Assembly: GCF_011761305.1 (NCBI RefSeq)
Contig: NZ_JAAOZC010000001.1
Span: 496,001 to 560,000 of the forward strand
Direction: 5' to 3'
DNA length: 64,000 nucleotides
Source: Sphingomonas vulcanisoli
Lineage (GTDB): Bacteria; Pseudomonadota; Alphaproteobacteria; Sphingomonadales; Sphingomonadaceae
Below are positions 43,285 to 51,528 of this stretch, piece by piece (position 1 is the first letter of the stretch; each line of letters starts with the position of its first letter). The position numbers and the translations under genes are program-made. Below the pieces are notes generated by a model, which worked only from the letters and a program-made list of their open reading frames with translations, was not told the origin of the DNA and made no database searches.

Positions 43285-46200
43285 ATGCAAAGCGATACGC
43301 TCGCTCCGCCCCCCGCGGATTCCGGGGATATGCGTCTGACGCAGGCCTTCGCTGCGGCGCTGAAGACCGGCGCGCTGCCCGGCGAACTCGATGGCCTGGA
43401 TGATGAGGCGCTGACGGCGGCGGCGGCTTTCGTGCTGGATACGGCGCAGGTGCGCCCGGCGGGTGCGCCTTCGGTGCGGCTGGAATCGCTCGGCGGGGAT
43501 GGCGTGCGCCGGCGGATGCGGCTGGCGATCGTCAATGATGACATGCCCTTCCTGGTCGATTCGATCGCGGGCGCGCTGGCGGCGGCGGGGATCGGCATCC
43601 ATCGCCTGCTGCACCCGGTGGTCGCCGCGCGGCGGGACGGCGATGGCCGGCTGACCACACTTTTGCCGAGCGATGCCAGCGGCGAGCGCCGCGAATCGGT
43701 GATCTATATCGAGGCGGACCGCGTCGATGCGCGCGAACGCCGCGCGATCGATGGCGAGCTCGGCCAAATTCTCGCCGACGTTCGCGCCGCCGTTACGGAT
43801 TATCCGCGGCTCAAGGCCGGCCTGGGTGAGGCGGCGTCTCGTTTGCCCGACGGCGAAGGCGCCGCGCTGATGCGCTGGTTCCAGGACAATCATTTGACGA
43901 TGCTGGGCAGGCATGTCGAGCAGCGCGATGGCACTGCCGCCGAGGGGCTGGGTATTCTGCGGGCCGCTGGCGAACCTTTATGGCCAGCCTCCGCGCGGGA
44001 AGCGGCGTGGCGCTGGTTCGAGGATGGCGGCGAGGCGCCGCTGCTGCTGAAAAGCGATCGCGTCGCCACGGTCCATCGCCGGGCCGCGCTCGATATGATC
44101 GTCGTGCCCGTGCGCGCCGAAGGCAAGGTCGCCGCGCTGGAGCTGCATGTCGGTCTGTGGACGAGCGCCGCATTGCGCGCGCCGTCGGCGCGCGTGCCCG
44201 TGCTGCGGACGCGGCTCGCCGCGATCGAGGAGCGCTACGGCTTCGATCCCGCCGCGCACGCCGGCAAGGCGCTGCATCACGTTCTTTCCGCGCTGCCGCA
44301 TGATCTGCTGGCATCGCTTTCGGGCAGCGGGCTGGAGGAGGTGGCGCTCACCGCCATGTCGCTGGTCGATCGGCCGCGATCCAAGTTCATCGTGGTGCCG
44401 GGGCCGCTCGGCCGCCACCTGTTCGCTTTCGTCTGGCTGCCGCGCGAGGCGGTGACCACGGCGCGCCGCGAGGCGATACGGGAGATGCTGGAGCAGGCTT
44501 CGGGCGCCACCATATCGGGCTGGGCGCTGGATCTGGGCGAGGGCGATCTGGCGCTGCTGCGCTTCGTGCTCAACGCCGCGCCGGGGTGCCCGGTGCCCGA
44601 TGTCACCGTGCTCGACGATGTGCTGGAGCGGATGCTGCGCGGCTGGGTGCCGGCGGTGGAGGCGGCGCTGTCGCGATCGCAAAACGCCACGCGCGCCGCG
44701 CGTCTTGCGCTCGATTGGGCGGAAAGCTTTCCCGCGACCTACCGCACCCATGGTGATCCCGAAGAGGCCGCGCGCGATATCATCCGCCTATGCGCGCTCG
44801 AGGGCGATGAGGATCGCGCGGTTCGCCTGTATCGCGCGGAGGAAGATGGTGCGCTCAGCCTGCGTGTGAAAATCTATCGGCTCGGCGCGCTGATCCCGCT
44901 TTCCGCCGCCGTACCGGTGTTCGAGAATTTCGGCTTCAGCGTTCTCGAGGAAATCCCGACCGCGCTCAGTGACGACCACGGCTATGTCCACGAATTCCTG
45001 CTCGAGGTGGGCGAGGGGACGGACATCGCGGCGTTGGCCGCGCGTGCCGAGGTGATCGAGCAGGCGATCGCCGGGACGCTCAAGGGCACTGCCGAAAATG
45101 ATGCGTTCAACGCGCTGATCGTCCGCGTCGGCCTAGACGAGCGTGGCGCTTTGCTGTTCCGCGCCTGGTTTCGCTATCTCCGCCAGACGGGCTTCGTTTA
45201 CGGGCTGCAGACGGTCGCCGATGCGCTGGCCCGTGCACCCGATGTCACCGCCGGCCTGATCGCTTTGTTCGATGCGCGGCTGGGCGGGAAGGGGGACGAG
45301 GGCGGCGCGCTCGCCTCGGTCGATGCCGCGCTCGCCGCCGTCGCGTCGATCGAGGACGATCGCATCCTTCGCCGCCTGCGCGGGCTGGTGCTGGCGATCC
45401 TGCGCACCAATCTCTTCACCCCCGCCGCCAGCGAGGCGCTGGCGTTCAAGCTCGACAGCGCCGAGGTGCCGGGTCTGCCCAAGCCGCTGCCGTGGCGCGA
45501 GATCTGGGTCTATTCTCCGCGCGTCGAAGGCATCCATCTGCGCGGCGGCCCGATCGCGCGCGGCGGGCTGCGCTGGTCCGATCGGCGCGACGATTTCCGC
45601 ATCGAGATCCTCGGCCTGATGAAGGCGCAGGTCGTCAAGAATGCCGTCATCGTGCCCACCGGCGCCAAAGGCGGCTTCTATCCCAAGCAGCTGCCGTCAC
45701 CCGCGACCAACCGCGATGCCTGGCTGGCCGAGGGCACGGAAAGCTATCGCGTCTTCATCCGCGCCCTGCTGTCGGTCACGGACAATGTCGTCGAGGGTGC
45801 GGTGGTGCATCCGCAGGGCGTGGCGATCCGCGACGGTGACGATCCCTATTTCGTCGTCGCCGCCGACAAGGGCACGGCGACTTTCTCCGACGTTGCCAAC
45901 GCCATTTCGATCGAGCGCGGCTTCTGGCTGGGCGATGCTTTCGCCAGCGGCGGCAGCCAGGGCTATGACCATAAGGCGATGGGAATCACCGCACGCGGTG
46001 CCTGGGTCTCGGTCCAGCGCCACTTCGCCGAAATGGGCGTCGATGTGCAGAACGATCCCTTCACCGTCGTCGGCTGCGGCGATATGTCGGGCGATGTCTT
46101 CGGCAACGGCATGCTGCTGTCGAAGAGCTTGCGCCTGGTCGCGGCCTTCGATCATCGCCACATCTTCCTCGATCCCAACCCGGATGCGGCCAAGAGTTGG

Positions 46201-47937
46201 GCCGAACGCGCGCGGATGTTCGCCCTGCCGCGCTCGTCCTGGGCCGATTATGACGCGGGCCTGATCTCGGCCGGCGGTGGCGTCTTTCCGCGCACGCAGA
46301 AGGTCATTCCGCTTTCGCCCGAGATCCGCGCCGTGCTCGGCATCGCGGAAGAGGCGATCGATCCTTCGGGGCTGATCACCGCGATCCTCAAGGCCCCGGC
46401 CGATCTGCTGTGGTTCGGCGGCATCGGCACCTATGTGAAGTCTGCTGCCGAGAGCAATCTCGACGCCGGCGACGCCGCCAACGACGCCCACCGCGTTAAT
46501 GGCGAGGAATTGCGCGTCCGCGTAATCGGCGAGGGTGCCAATTTGGGCGTCACTCAGGCGGGCCGCATTGCCTTCGCCGAGGCGAGCGGGCGCATCAATA
46601 CCGACTTCATCGACAATTCAGCCGGCGTCGATTGCTCGGACAATGAGGTCAACATCAAGATCGCGCTCAACCGCGAGATGAACGAGGGCCGCTTGCCGTT
46701 CCAGGCGCGCAACGAATTGCTCGTCTCGATGACCGACGATGTCGCGGCCTTGGTGTTGGAGGACAACCGCCTCCAGACGCTCGGCCTGTCGCTCGCCGAG
46801 CGCGGCGGGGCGGAGGCACTGCCGGGCCAGGTCCGCGTCGTCGGCATCCTCGAAGCCTCGGGCCGCGTCGATCGCGCCGTCGACGGCATCGAATCCGATG
46901 AGGCGCTGCTGCGCCGCGGTCGCGAGGGCAGGGGCCTGACCCGTCCCGAACTCGCGATCCTGCTCAGCCACGGCAAGCTCGCGTTGCAGGCGGCGATCGA
47001 GGCGAGCGACGTCGCGTCCGATCCTCTGCTCGATCCCTTGCTCCACGCAGCGTTCCCGCAAGCGATGCAGCAGGGCTATGCCGCCGCGATCGAGGCGCAC
47101 CGCCTGCGCGGCGAGATCATCGCCACCAAGATGGCCAACCGCATCGTCAACCGCATGGGCCTGGTCGCGCCGTTCGAGCTGGCCGAGGAGGAAGGCGCCA
47201 GCCTCGCGCAGATCGCCGCCGGCTATTTCGCGATCGATTCCCTGTTCGGGCTCGAGCCGCTGTTCCGCGCAATCGAAGCCGCACCGATGCTGGAGACGGG
47301 TCGCCTCGCGCTGTTGAGCGCCGCGGGCGCGGGCACACGCCTGCACCTCGCGGGCCTGATCCGCGCGCTGCCCGGCGATCATGCGCCCTCCCAGATTGCC
47401 GACGAACTTGCCGCGGGCATCGAGCGCCTGCGGGATGGACTCGATTCGCTGTTGCTTGCCGAAGCGCGCGCGCAATCGGCGGCGATGCGCGTGGGGCTTA
47501 CCGCCACCGGCGCCGATCCGGCGCTGATCGATCAGGTCATCCGCCTGCACGAGCTCGACGGAGCGATCGGCAGCGCCGCGCTCGCCCATCGGCTCGGCGC
47601 CGAAGAGCTGGCGGTGACCGAGGCCTATGTCCGCCTCGGCGAAGCGCTGGGGCTCGATTGGGCCAAGGCGGCGGCGGCGCGCTTCGCGACGGTCGATCCC
47701 TGGGAGCGGTTGCTCGCCTCGGGCCTCGTCCGCGATTTCGAGCAACTTCGCCTCGAATTCATCGCGCGCCACGGCGGCACCGATCCGCTCGGCGAGGTCG
47801 ATCGCTGGATCGCGGCGCAGGATCAGCGCGTCGCCCAGTTCCGGCGGATGCTGGATCGCGCGCGGCTGGCGCCGCACGTCAGCGCGGCGATGCTGGCCCA
47901 GGTCGCCGCGCAGGCGCGGGTGCTGCTGGGGCGGTAA
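43285..47937 (+). CDS. gdhB: NAD-specific glutamate dehydrogenase, large (180-kDa) type
   Basis: 1550 residues, the size class of the large bacterial NAD-GDH that converts glutamate to 2-oxoglutarate and ammonia. The N-terminal half (1-680) has ACT-like regulatory modules. The catalytic domain (about 700-1200) carries GGLRWSDRRDDFRIEIL, the Lys in VPTGAKGGFYPKQL (near 790), GGSQGYDHKAMGIT, VGCGDMSGDVFGNGML in the NAD-binding region and WFGGIGTYVKS. A helical C-terminal part follows to the end. It works mainly in catabolism of amino acids. Start ATG 43285 has an AGGAG site 10 nt upstream. A repeat follows the stop. Confidence 0.96.
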   Translation: MQSDTLAPPPADSGDMRLTQAFAAALKTGALPGELDGLDDEALTAAAAFVLDTAQVRPAGAPSVRLESLGGDGVRRRMRLAIVNDDMPFLVDSIAGALAAAGIGIHRLLHPVVAARRDGDGRLTTLLPSDASGERRESVIYIEADRVDARERRAIDGELGQILADVRAAVTDYPRLKAGLGEAASRLPDGEGAALMRWFQDNHLTMLGRHVEQRDGTAAEGLGILRAAGEPLWPASAREAAWRWFEDGGEAPLLLKSDRVATVHRRAALDMIVVPVRAEGKVAALELHVGLWTSAALRAPSARVPVLRTRLAAIEERYGFDPAAHAGKALHHVLSALPHDLLASLSGSGLEEVALTAMSLVDRPRSKFIVVPGPLGRHLFAFVWLPREAVTTARREAIREMLEQASGATISGWALDLGEGDLALLRFVLNAAPGCPVPDVTVLDDVLERMLRGWVPAVEAALSRSQNATRAARLALDWAESFPATYRTHGDPEEAARDIIRLCALEGDEDRAVRLYRAEEDGALSLRVKIYRLGALIPLSAAVPVFENFGFSVLEEIPTALSDDHGYVHEFLLEVGEGTDIAALAARAEVIEQAIAGTLKGTAENDAFNALIVRVGLDERGALLFRAWFRYLRQTGFVYGLQTVADALARAPDVTAGLIALFDARLGGKGDEGGALASVDAALAAVASIEDDRILRRLRGLVLAILRTNLFTPAASEALAFKLDSAEVPGLPKPLPWREIWVYSPRVEGIHLRGGPIARGGLRWSDRRDDFRIEILGLMKAQVVKNAVIVPTGAKGGFYPKQLPSPATNRDAWLAEGTESYRVFIRALLSVTDNVVEGAVVHPQGVAIRDGDDPYFVVAADKGTATFSDVANAISIERGFWLGDAFASGGSQGYDHKAMGITARGAWVSVQRHFAEMGVDVQNDPFTVVGCGDMSGDVFGNGMLLSKSLRLVAAFDHRHIFLDPNPDAAKSWAERARMFALPRSSWADYDAGLISAGGGVFPRTQKVIPLSPEIRAVLGIAEEAIDPSGLITAILKAPADLLWFGGIGTYVKSAAESNLDAGDAANDAHRVNGEELRVRVIGEGANLGVTQAGRIAFAEASGRINTDFIDNSAGVDCSDNEVNIKIALNREMNEGRLPFQARNELLVSMTDDVAALVLEDNRLQTLGLSLAERGGAEALPGQVRVVGILEASGRVDRAVDGIESDEALLRRGREGRGLTRPELAILLSHGKLALQAAIEASDVASDPLLDPLLHAAFPQAMQQGYAAAIEAHRLRGEIIATKMANRIVNRMGLVAPFELAEEEGASLAQIAAGYFAIDSLFGLEPLFRAIEAAPMLETGRLALLSAAGAGTRLHLAGLIRALPGDHAPSQIADELAAGIERLRDGLDSLLLAEARAQSAAMRVGLTATGADPALIDQVIRLHELDGAIGSAALAHRLGAEELAVTEAYVRLGEALGLDWAKAAAARFATVDPWERLLASGLVRDFEQLRLEFIARHGGTDPLGEVDRWIAAQDQRVAQFRRMLDRARLAPHVSAAMLAQVAAQARVLLGR

Positions 47938-47951
47938 TGCCAACACGCTCT

Positions 47952-48031
47952 CCGTTTGTGTCGAGCGAAGTCGAGACACGTTCAGCTTTCGCACCTTGGG
48001 CACGTCCCTCGACTACGCTCGGGACGAACGG
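47952..48031. repeat. Long inverted repeat, GTCGAGCGAAGTCGAGAC family
   Basis: The left arm 47952-47980 (CCGTTTGTGTCGAGCGAAGT...) and the right arm 48003-48031 (CGTCCCTCGACTACGCTCGG...) pair with few mismatches around a 22-nt loop; each arm is also self-complementary (TCGAGCGAAGTCGA, TCGACTACGCTCGG). Elements of this type are scattered in sphingomonad genomes. It lies between the convergent gdh and bpt genes and could end both transcripts. Confidence 0.85.
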
Positions 48032-48048
48032 CATTTGAGACTGTTGCC

Positions 48049-48837
48049 CTAAATCTTCGGGAACTTCAGCCCGCCCGGCATCGGCGGCAGGCCGACTTCA
48101 TTGTCGTCCACCTCCAGCGGCCGCCAGCCGCTCGGCGCCAGCCGTTCGATCGGGCGGAACTTGGTCTTATACTGCATCCGCGCCGAGCCCTTCACCCAAT
48201 AGCCGAGATAGACATAGGGCAGGCGGTTGGCGCGGGCGCGCTGGATGTGATCGAGGATGATCAATGTGCCGAGCCCGCCGCGCGCGCTCTCCGGATCATA
48301 GAAACTGTAGACCATCGATAGCCCATCGGACTGGCGATCGGTGAGGCAGGCGCCGATCAGCTTGCCGGGCAGGCCGTTGTGCGAAGGCTCGCGATATTCG
48401 ATGATGTAGGTGGTGACGGGTGTCTGCTCCACCATGTCGGCGAAATCATATTCGTCCATCTCGGCCATGCCGCCGCCGGGGTGGCGCGCGGCGAGATAGC
48501 GGCGGAGCAGGTCATATTGCTCCTCGGTCGTCCAGGGTTTGCAGGCGGTGATTTCAACATCGGCGTTGCGGCGCGTCAGCTTGCGCTGCGTGGCGTTGGC
48601 CTCGAACCGGCTCGCCACGACCCGCACCGAGACGCAGGCCTGGCATTCGATGCAGCTCGGCCGATAAGCAACGCTCTGGCTGCGGCGGAATCCTATGCGG
48701 CCCAGCGCTTCATTAAGCTCGCCGGCATGCGCGCCCGCCAGCTCCGTGAACACCTTCCGCTCGCTCCGGCCCGGAAGATACGGGCAAGGCGCCGGCGTCG
48801 TCACGAAGAAACGCGGAAATCTGAATTGCGCGCTCAC
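48049..48837 (-). CDS. bpt: Leucyl-tRNA--protein transferase, Bpt type (N-end rule)
   Basis: 262 residues. Attaches leucine from Leu-tRNA to proteins with N-terminal Asp or Glu, marking them for ClpS-ClpAP degradation. N-terminal ATE motif: [17 protein letters not shown] Cys cluster C62-x2-C65-x2-C68 ([13 protein letters not shown]) follows. The GNAT-like C-terminal half has [33 protein letters not shown] and FRPIERL. This is the Bpt/Ate1-like form rather than the Aat form. ATG 48837; a repeat lies upstream between it and ilvA. Confidence 0.94.
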   Translation of the reverse strand: MSAQFRFPRFFVTTPAPCPYLPGRSERKVFTELAGAHAGELNEALGRIGFRRSQSVAYRPSCIECQACVSVRVVASRFEANATQRKLTRRNADVEITACKPWTTEEQYDLLRRYLAARHPGGGMAEMDEYDFADMVEQTPVTTYIIEYREPSHNGLPGKLIGACLTDRQSDGLSMVYSFYDPESARGGLGTLIILDHIQRARANRLPYVYLGYWVKGSARMQYKTKFRPIERLAPSGWRPLEVDDNEVGLPPMPGGLKFPKI

Positions 48838-48962
48838 GCTTTTCCCACACCCTTTCAGGTGAATTGCCCTGGGGGACTATGCCGATGCACGGGCCCCATG
48901 AAAAGCGCTTTTGCCGCTTAGGTGTTACGGTAAGGATAATAGCGCCCCAGCCAGTCTCGTCA

Positions 48963-49086
48963 TCCTCCCCCGCCAGGGGGAGGTGGCTCCGAAGGAGACG
49001 GAGGGGGAGGATGCGGTTAACTATCGATGTTTCGCGTCCGCCCCCTCCGTCAGCTGCGCTGACACCTCCCCCTGGCGGGGGAGGAT
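48963..49086. repeat. Hairpin repeat, CCTCCCC family, non-coding copy
   Basis: The left half 48963-49012 is TCCTCCCCCGCCAGGGGGAGG, then TGGCTCCGAAGGAGACGG and AGGGGGAGGAT. The right half, about 49040-49086, is the inverse (CCCCCTCCGTCAGCTGCGCTGACA, then CCTCCCCCTGGCGGGGGAGGAT split here). About 27 bp of unrelated spacer separate them. Nearly identical halves flank the DUF559 gene at 53239-53679. The right end is 6 bp from the ilvA stop codon. Confidence 0.9.
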
Positions 49087-49092
49087 AAGAGA

Positions 49093-50334
49093 TTAGGCCA
49101 GCTCCACCGGCGTCACTTCATAGCCCTCGGCCTCCAGCGCCCGCATCAGCCGATCGAGATGCGCCGCATCGCGGGTTTCGCATTCGATATCGGTGATCAG
49201 CCCCTTGGCCGGCAGCGTCGAGAAGATGCGCTGGTGATAGACTTCGATAATGTTGACCTGTTCCTGATCGAAGACCTTGGCAACATGGTAAAGCGCCCCG
49301 GGCCGGTCCTGCAGCTTGATCCGCAGCCGCGCCAGCCGCCCCGATCGCGCCAGATTGCGCAGCAGCACGTTGGCGAGCAGGCGCGGATCGATATTGCCGC
49401 CGCACAGCGGGATGCCCACCGTCCTGCCCGCGAAACGCTCCGGATAGGCCAGCATCGCGGCGAGCCCGGCGGCGCCCGCGCCTTCCACCACGGTCTTCTC
49501 GATCTGTAGCAGCAGCGCCACCGCTTCTTCCAGATAGCGTTCCGAGACCAGCACGATATCGTCGACCACGTCGGCGATGATCGCGGCGGTGATCGATCCC
49601 GGCTCCTTCACCGCGATGCCCTCGGCCAGCGTATCGCCATGGCAGGGCAAAGCGGTGCCGTTCATGCGGTTGTACATCGAAGGATACAGTTCGGCCTCGA
49701 CGCCGATCACTTCGATCGCGCGATCCTGCGCCGTGGCCACCGTGCCGCAGCCCGAAATCAGCCCTCCGCCGCCGATCGGCACGATGAACGTATCGATCGC
49801 GGGCACGTCCTCCAGCATTTCGATCGCCACCGTACCCTGGCCGGCGATGACGTCGGGATCGTTGAAGGGGTGGACGATCGTCAGCCCCTGCTCGGCGGCA
49901 AGCTCGCGGGCATAGGCGAGCGCGTCATCCACCTGCTCGCCATGGAGGATAATCCGGGCGCCATGCCCCTCGGTCTGGCTGACCTTAACCGATGGCGTGT
50001 GGCGCGGCATCACGATGGTCACCGGGATCCCCAGCCGCGCGGCATGGTAGGCGAGGCCCTGCGCATGATTGCCCGCCGATGCCGCAATCACGCCGCGCGC
50101 CCGCGCCGCCTCATCGAGCTGCAGCAGCTTGTTGAGCGCGCCGCGCTCCTTGTAGGCGGCAGTGAACTGGAGATTCTCGAACTTGAGATAGACGGTCGCT
50201 CCCGTCAGCTGGCTGAGCGTTCGGCTGAGCAAGGTGGGGGTGCGCACGATGGACGGCTGCACCCGAATCGCGGCTGCGCGGACATCGTCCAGCGTGACGA
50301 GAGGCGTGGTTTCGGGTTTCGTGAGCGTAGCCAT
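49093..50334 (-). CDS. ilvA: Threonine ammonia-lyase
   Basis: PLP enzyme turning threonine into 2-oxobutyrate for isoleucine synthesis. 413 residues: a fold-type II catalytic domain (1-325) and one ACT-like regulatory domain (about 335-410, starting LARLRIKLQDRPGALYHVAKVF, shortened: LQDRPGALYH). The PLP Lys is K62 in FTAAYKERGALNKL. The PLP phosphate loop is GGGGLISGCGT. SAGNHAQGLAYHAARLGIP is typical. The single short ACT domain suggests the short biosynthetic or AMP-activated type. It is flanked on both sides by CCTCCCC repeats (48963 and 50377). Confidence 0.95.
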   Translation of the reverse strand: MATLTKPETTPLVTLDDVRAAAIRVQPSIVRTPTLLSRTLSQLTGATVYLKFENLQFTAAYKERGALNKLLQLDEAARARGVIAASAGNHAQGLAYHAARLGIPVTIVMPRHTPSVKVSQTEGHGARIILHGEQVDDALAYARELAAEQGLTIVHPFNDPDVIAGQGTVAIEMLEDVPAIDTFIVPIGGGGLISGCGTVATAQDRAIEVIGVEAELYPSMYNRMNGTALPCHGDTLAEGIAVKEPGSITAAIIADVVDDIVLVSERYLEEAVALLLQIEKTVVEGAGAAGLAAMLAYPERFAGRTVGIPLCGGNIDPRLLANVLLRNLARSGRLARLRIKLQDRPGALYHVAKVFDQEQVNIIEVYHQRIFSTLPAKGLITDIECETRDAAHLDRLMRALEAEGYEVTPVELA

Positions 50335-50376
50335 GGTGGCCCCCTACGCGCGTAGCAGCGGATTTAGAACCTGAAA

Positions 50377-50501
50377 TCCTCCCCGGTACGGGGAGGGGGA
50401 CCATGCGTAGCATGGTGGAGGGGGCTCCCAATCAAGTGCAGCGCTCGTGGAGAGCCCCCTCCGTCAGCCTCCGGCTGCCACCTCCCCGCGCCGGGGAGGA
50501 T
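50377..50501. repeat. Hairpin repeat, CCTCCCC family, non-coding copy
   Basis: The left half begins TCCTCCCCGGTACGGGGAGG, followed by a short CCATGCG-TAG-CATGG hairpin and AGGGGGCT. The right half CCCCCTCCGTCAGCCTCCGG and CTGCCACCTCCCCGCGCCGG ends in GGAGGAT. The central spacer is about 24 bp. It lies between the divergent ilvA and the dehydrogenase gene at 50536. The inner stem differs in sequence from that at 48963, but it is complementary, so the fold is kept. Confidence 0.9.
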
Positions 50502-50535
50502 TGAGAAGCACGCACAGCGCCACTACACGCCGCTC

Positions 50536-51402
50536 ATGGCAAAAATCGCATATATCGGGATGGGCGTGATGGGAGCGCCGATGGCGCGCCACCTCGCCTC
50601 GGCGGGACACACGCTGACGGTCTACAACCGCACCGAAGAGAAGGCGCAGGCCTGGGTGCAGGCCAACGGCGGAAAATCCGCCCCGACACCCGCCGCCGCC
50701 GCTGAAGAGGCGGACGCGGTATTCACATGCGTCGGCGCGGACCATGATCTCGAAGAGGTAACGCTCGGCGATCAGGGGGTCTTCCGGGCGATGCGCGAGG
50801 GCGCATTGTTCGTCGATCACACCACGGTTTCCGCCAATATCGCGCGCCGCTTGGCCGATGAGGGGCACGCGCGGGGGCTGCTGGTAGTCGATGCGCCGGT
50901 TTCGGGCGGACAGGCGGGCGCGGAAAATGGCAAGCTTTCCATCATGTGCGGCGGCACGATCGAGGCGCTGGCGCGCGCGCATCCGCTGATGGAGGCCTAT
51001 GCCGCCAAGATCGTCCATGTCGGCCCGGCGGGCGCGGGGCAGCAGACCAAGATGTGCAACCAGATCGCCATCGCCGGCGTGATCCAGGGGGTGGCCGAGG
51101 CGCTGCGCTTCGCCCAGGCTTCGGGGCTGGAGACCGATAAGGTGTTCGAGGCGATCTCGGCAGGGGCGGCGGGCAGCTGGCAGATGCAGAACCGCTGGGC
51201 GACAATGGCCGCCGACAGTTTCGATTTCGGCTTTGCGGTCAATTGGATGCGCAAGGATCTTGGCCTGGCGCTCGAAGAAGCGCGCGGCAACGGCGCGACG
51301 ATCCCGGTCGCGGCGCTGGTCGATCAATTCTATGCCGAGGTGCAGCACATGGGCGGCGGGCGGCAAGACACCAGCTCGATCGTGCGAAGGCTGGGCCGGT
51401 GA
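50536..51402 (+). CDS. NAD(P)-dependent beta-hydroxyacid dehydrogenase (3-hydroxyisobutyrate dehydrogenase family)
   Basis: 288 residues. Rossmann start IAYIGMGVMGAPMARHL (GxGxxG form). The substrate motif is DAPVSGGQAGAENGKLSIM; the catalytic Lys is in GAGQQTKMCNQI (near 172), followed by the NWMRKDLGLALEEA helix. NRT after the second beta strand (YNRTEEKA) suggests NADP use. Members oxidise 3-hydroxyisobutyrate, tartronate semialdehyde or similar acids, and the exact substrate is unclear. ATG 50536; the stop is 12 bp before a complex repeat. Confidence 0.93.
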   Translation: MAKIAYIGMGVMGAPMARHLASAGHTLTVYNRTEEKAQAWVQANGGKSAPTPAAAAEEADAVFTCVGADHDLEEVTLGDQGVFRAMREGALFVDHTTVSANIARRLADEGHARGLLVVDAPVSGGQAGAENGKLSIMCGGTIEALARAHPLMEAYAAKIVHVGPAGAGQQTKMCNQIAIAGVIQGVAEALRFAQASGLETDKVFEAISAGAAGSWQMQNRWATMAADSFDFGFAVNWMRKDLGLALEEARGNGATIPVAALVDQFYAEVQHMGGGRQDTSSIVRRLGR

Positions 51403-51414
51403 CCCGCCTTGGTC

Positions 51415-51528
51415 GTGCTCCGGCGAAGGCCGGAGCGTTGAAAGTTCGAGTGCTGCGCTTCGCCGTCATCGCTCCGGCCTTCGGGCACCCAGCAAAGTAT
51501 TACTTTGCTGGGACCCTCGCCGGAGCAC
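51415..51528. repeat. Compound palindromic repeat, GCTCCGGCGAAGGCCGGAGC family
   Basis: Left unit GTGCTCCGGCGAAGGCCGGAGC (split: GTGCTCCGGCG / AAGGCCGGAGC) at 51415-51436. The right unit 51471-51528 contains GCTCCGGCCTTCGGG, a near-perfect palindrome CCCAGCAAAGTA-TTACTTTGCTGGG (51488-51512, written in two parts) and CTCGCCGGAGCAC. The arms can pair over the whole element. It overlaps the 5' end of the amidohydrolase frame. Confidence 0.85.

Noticed and set aside
46618-48003. 461-codon open frame on the minus strand
   Set aside because: Antisense to gdh and running into a repeat; no motif.
51415-51528. Riboswitch before the amidohydrolase
   Set aside because: The structure is explained by a repeat family made of simple palindromes; no conserved aptamer core was recognised.
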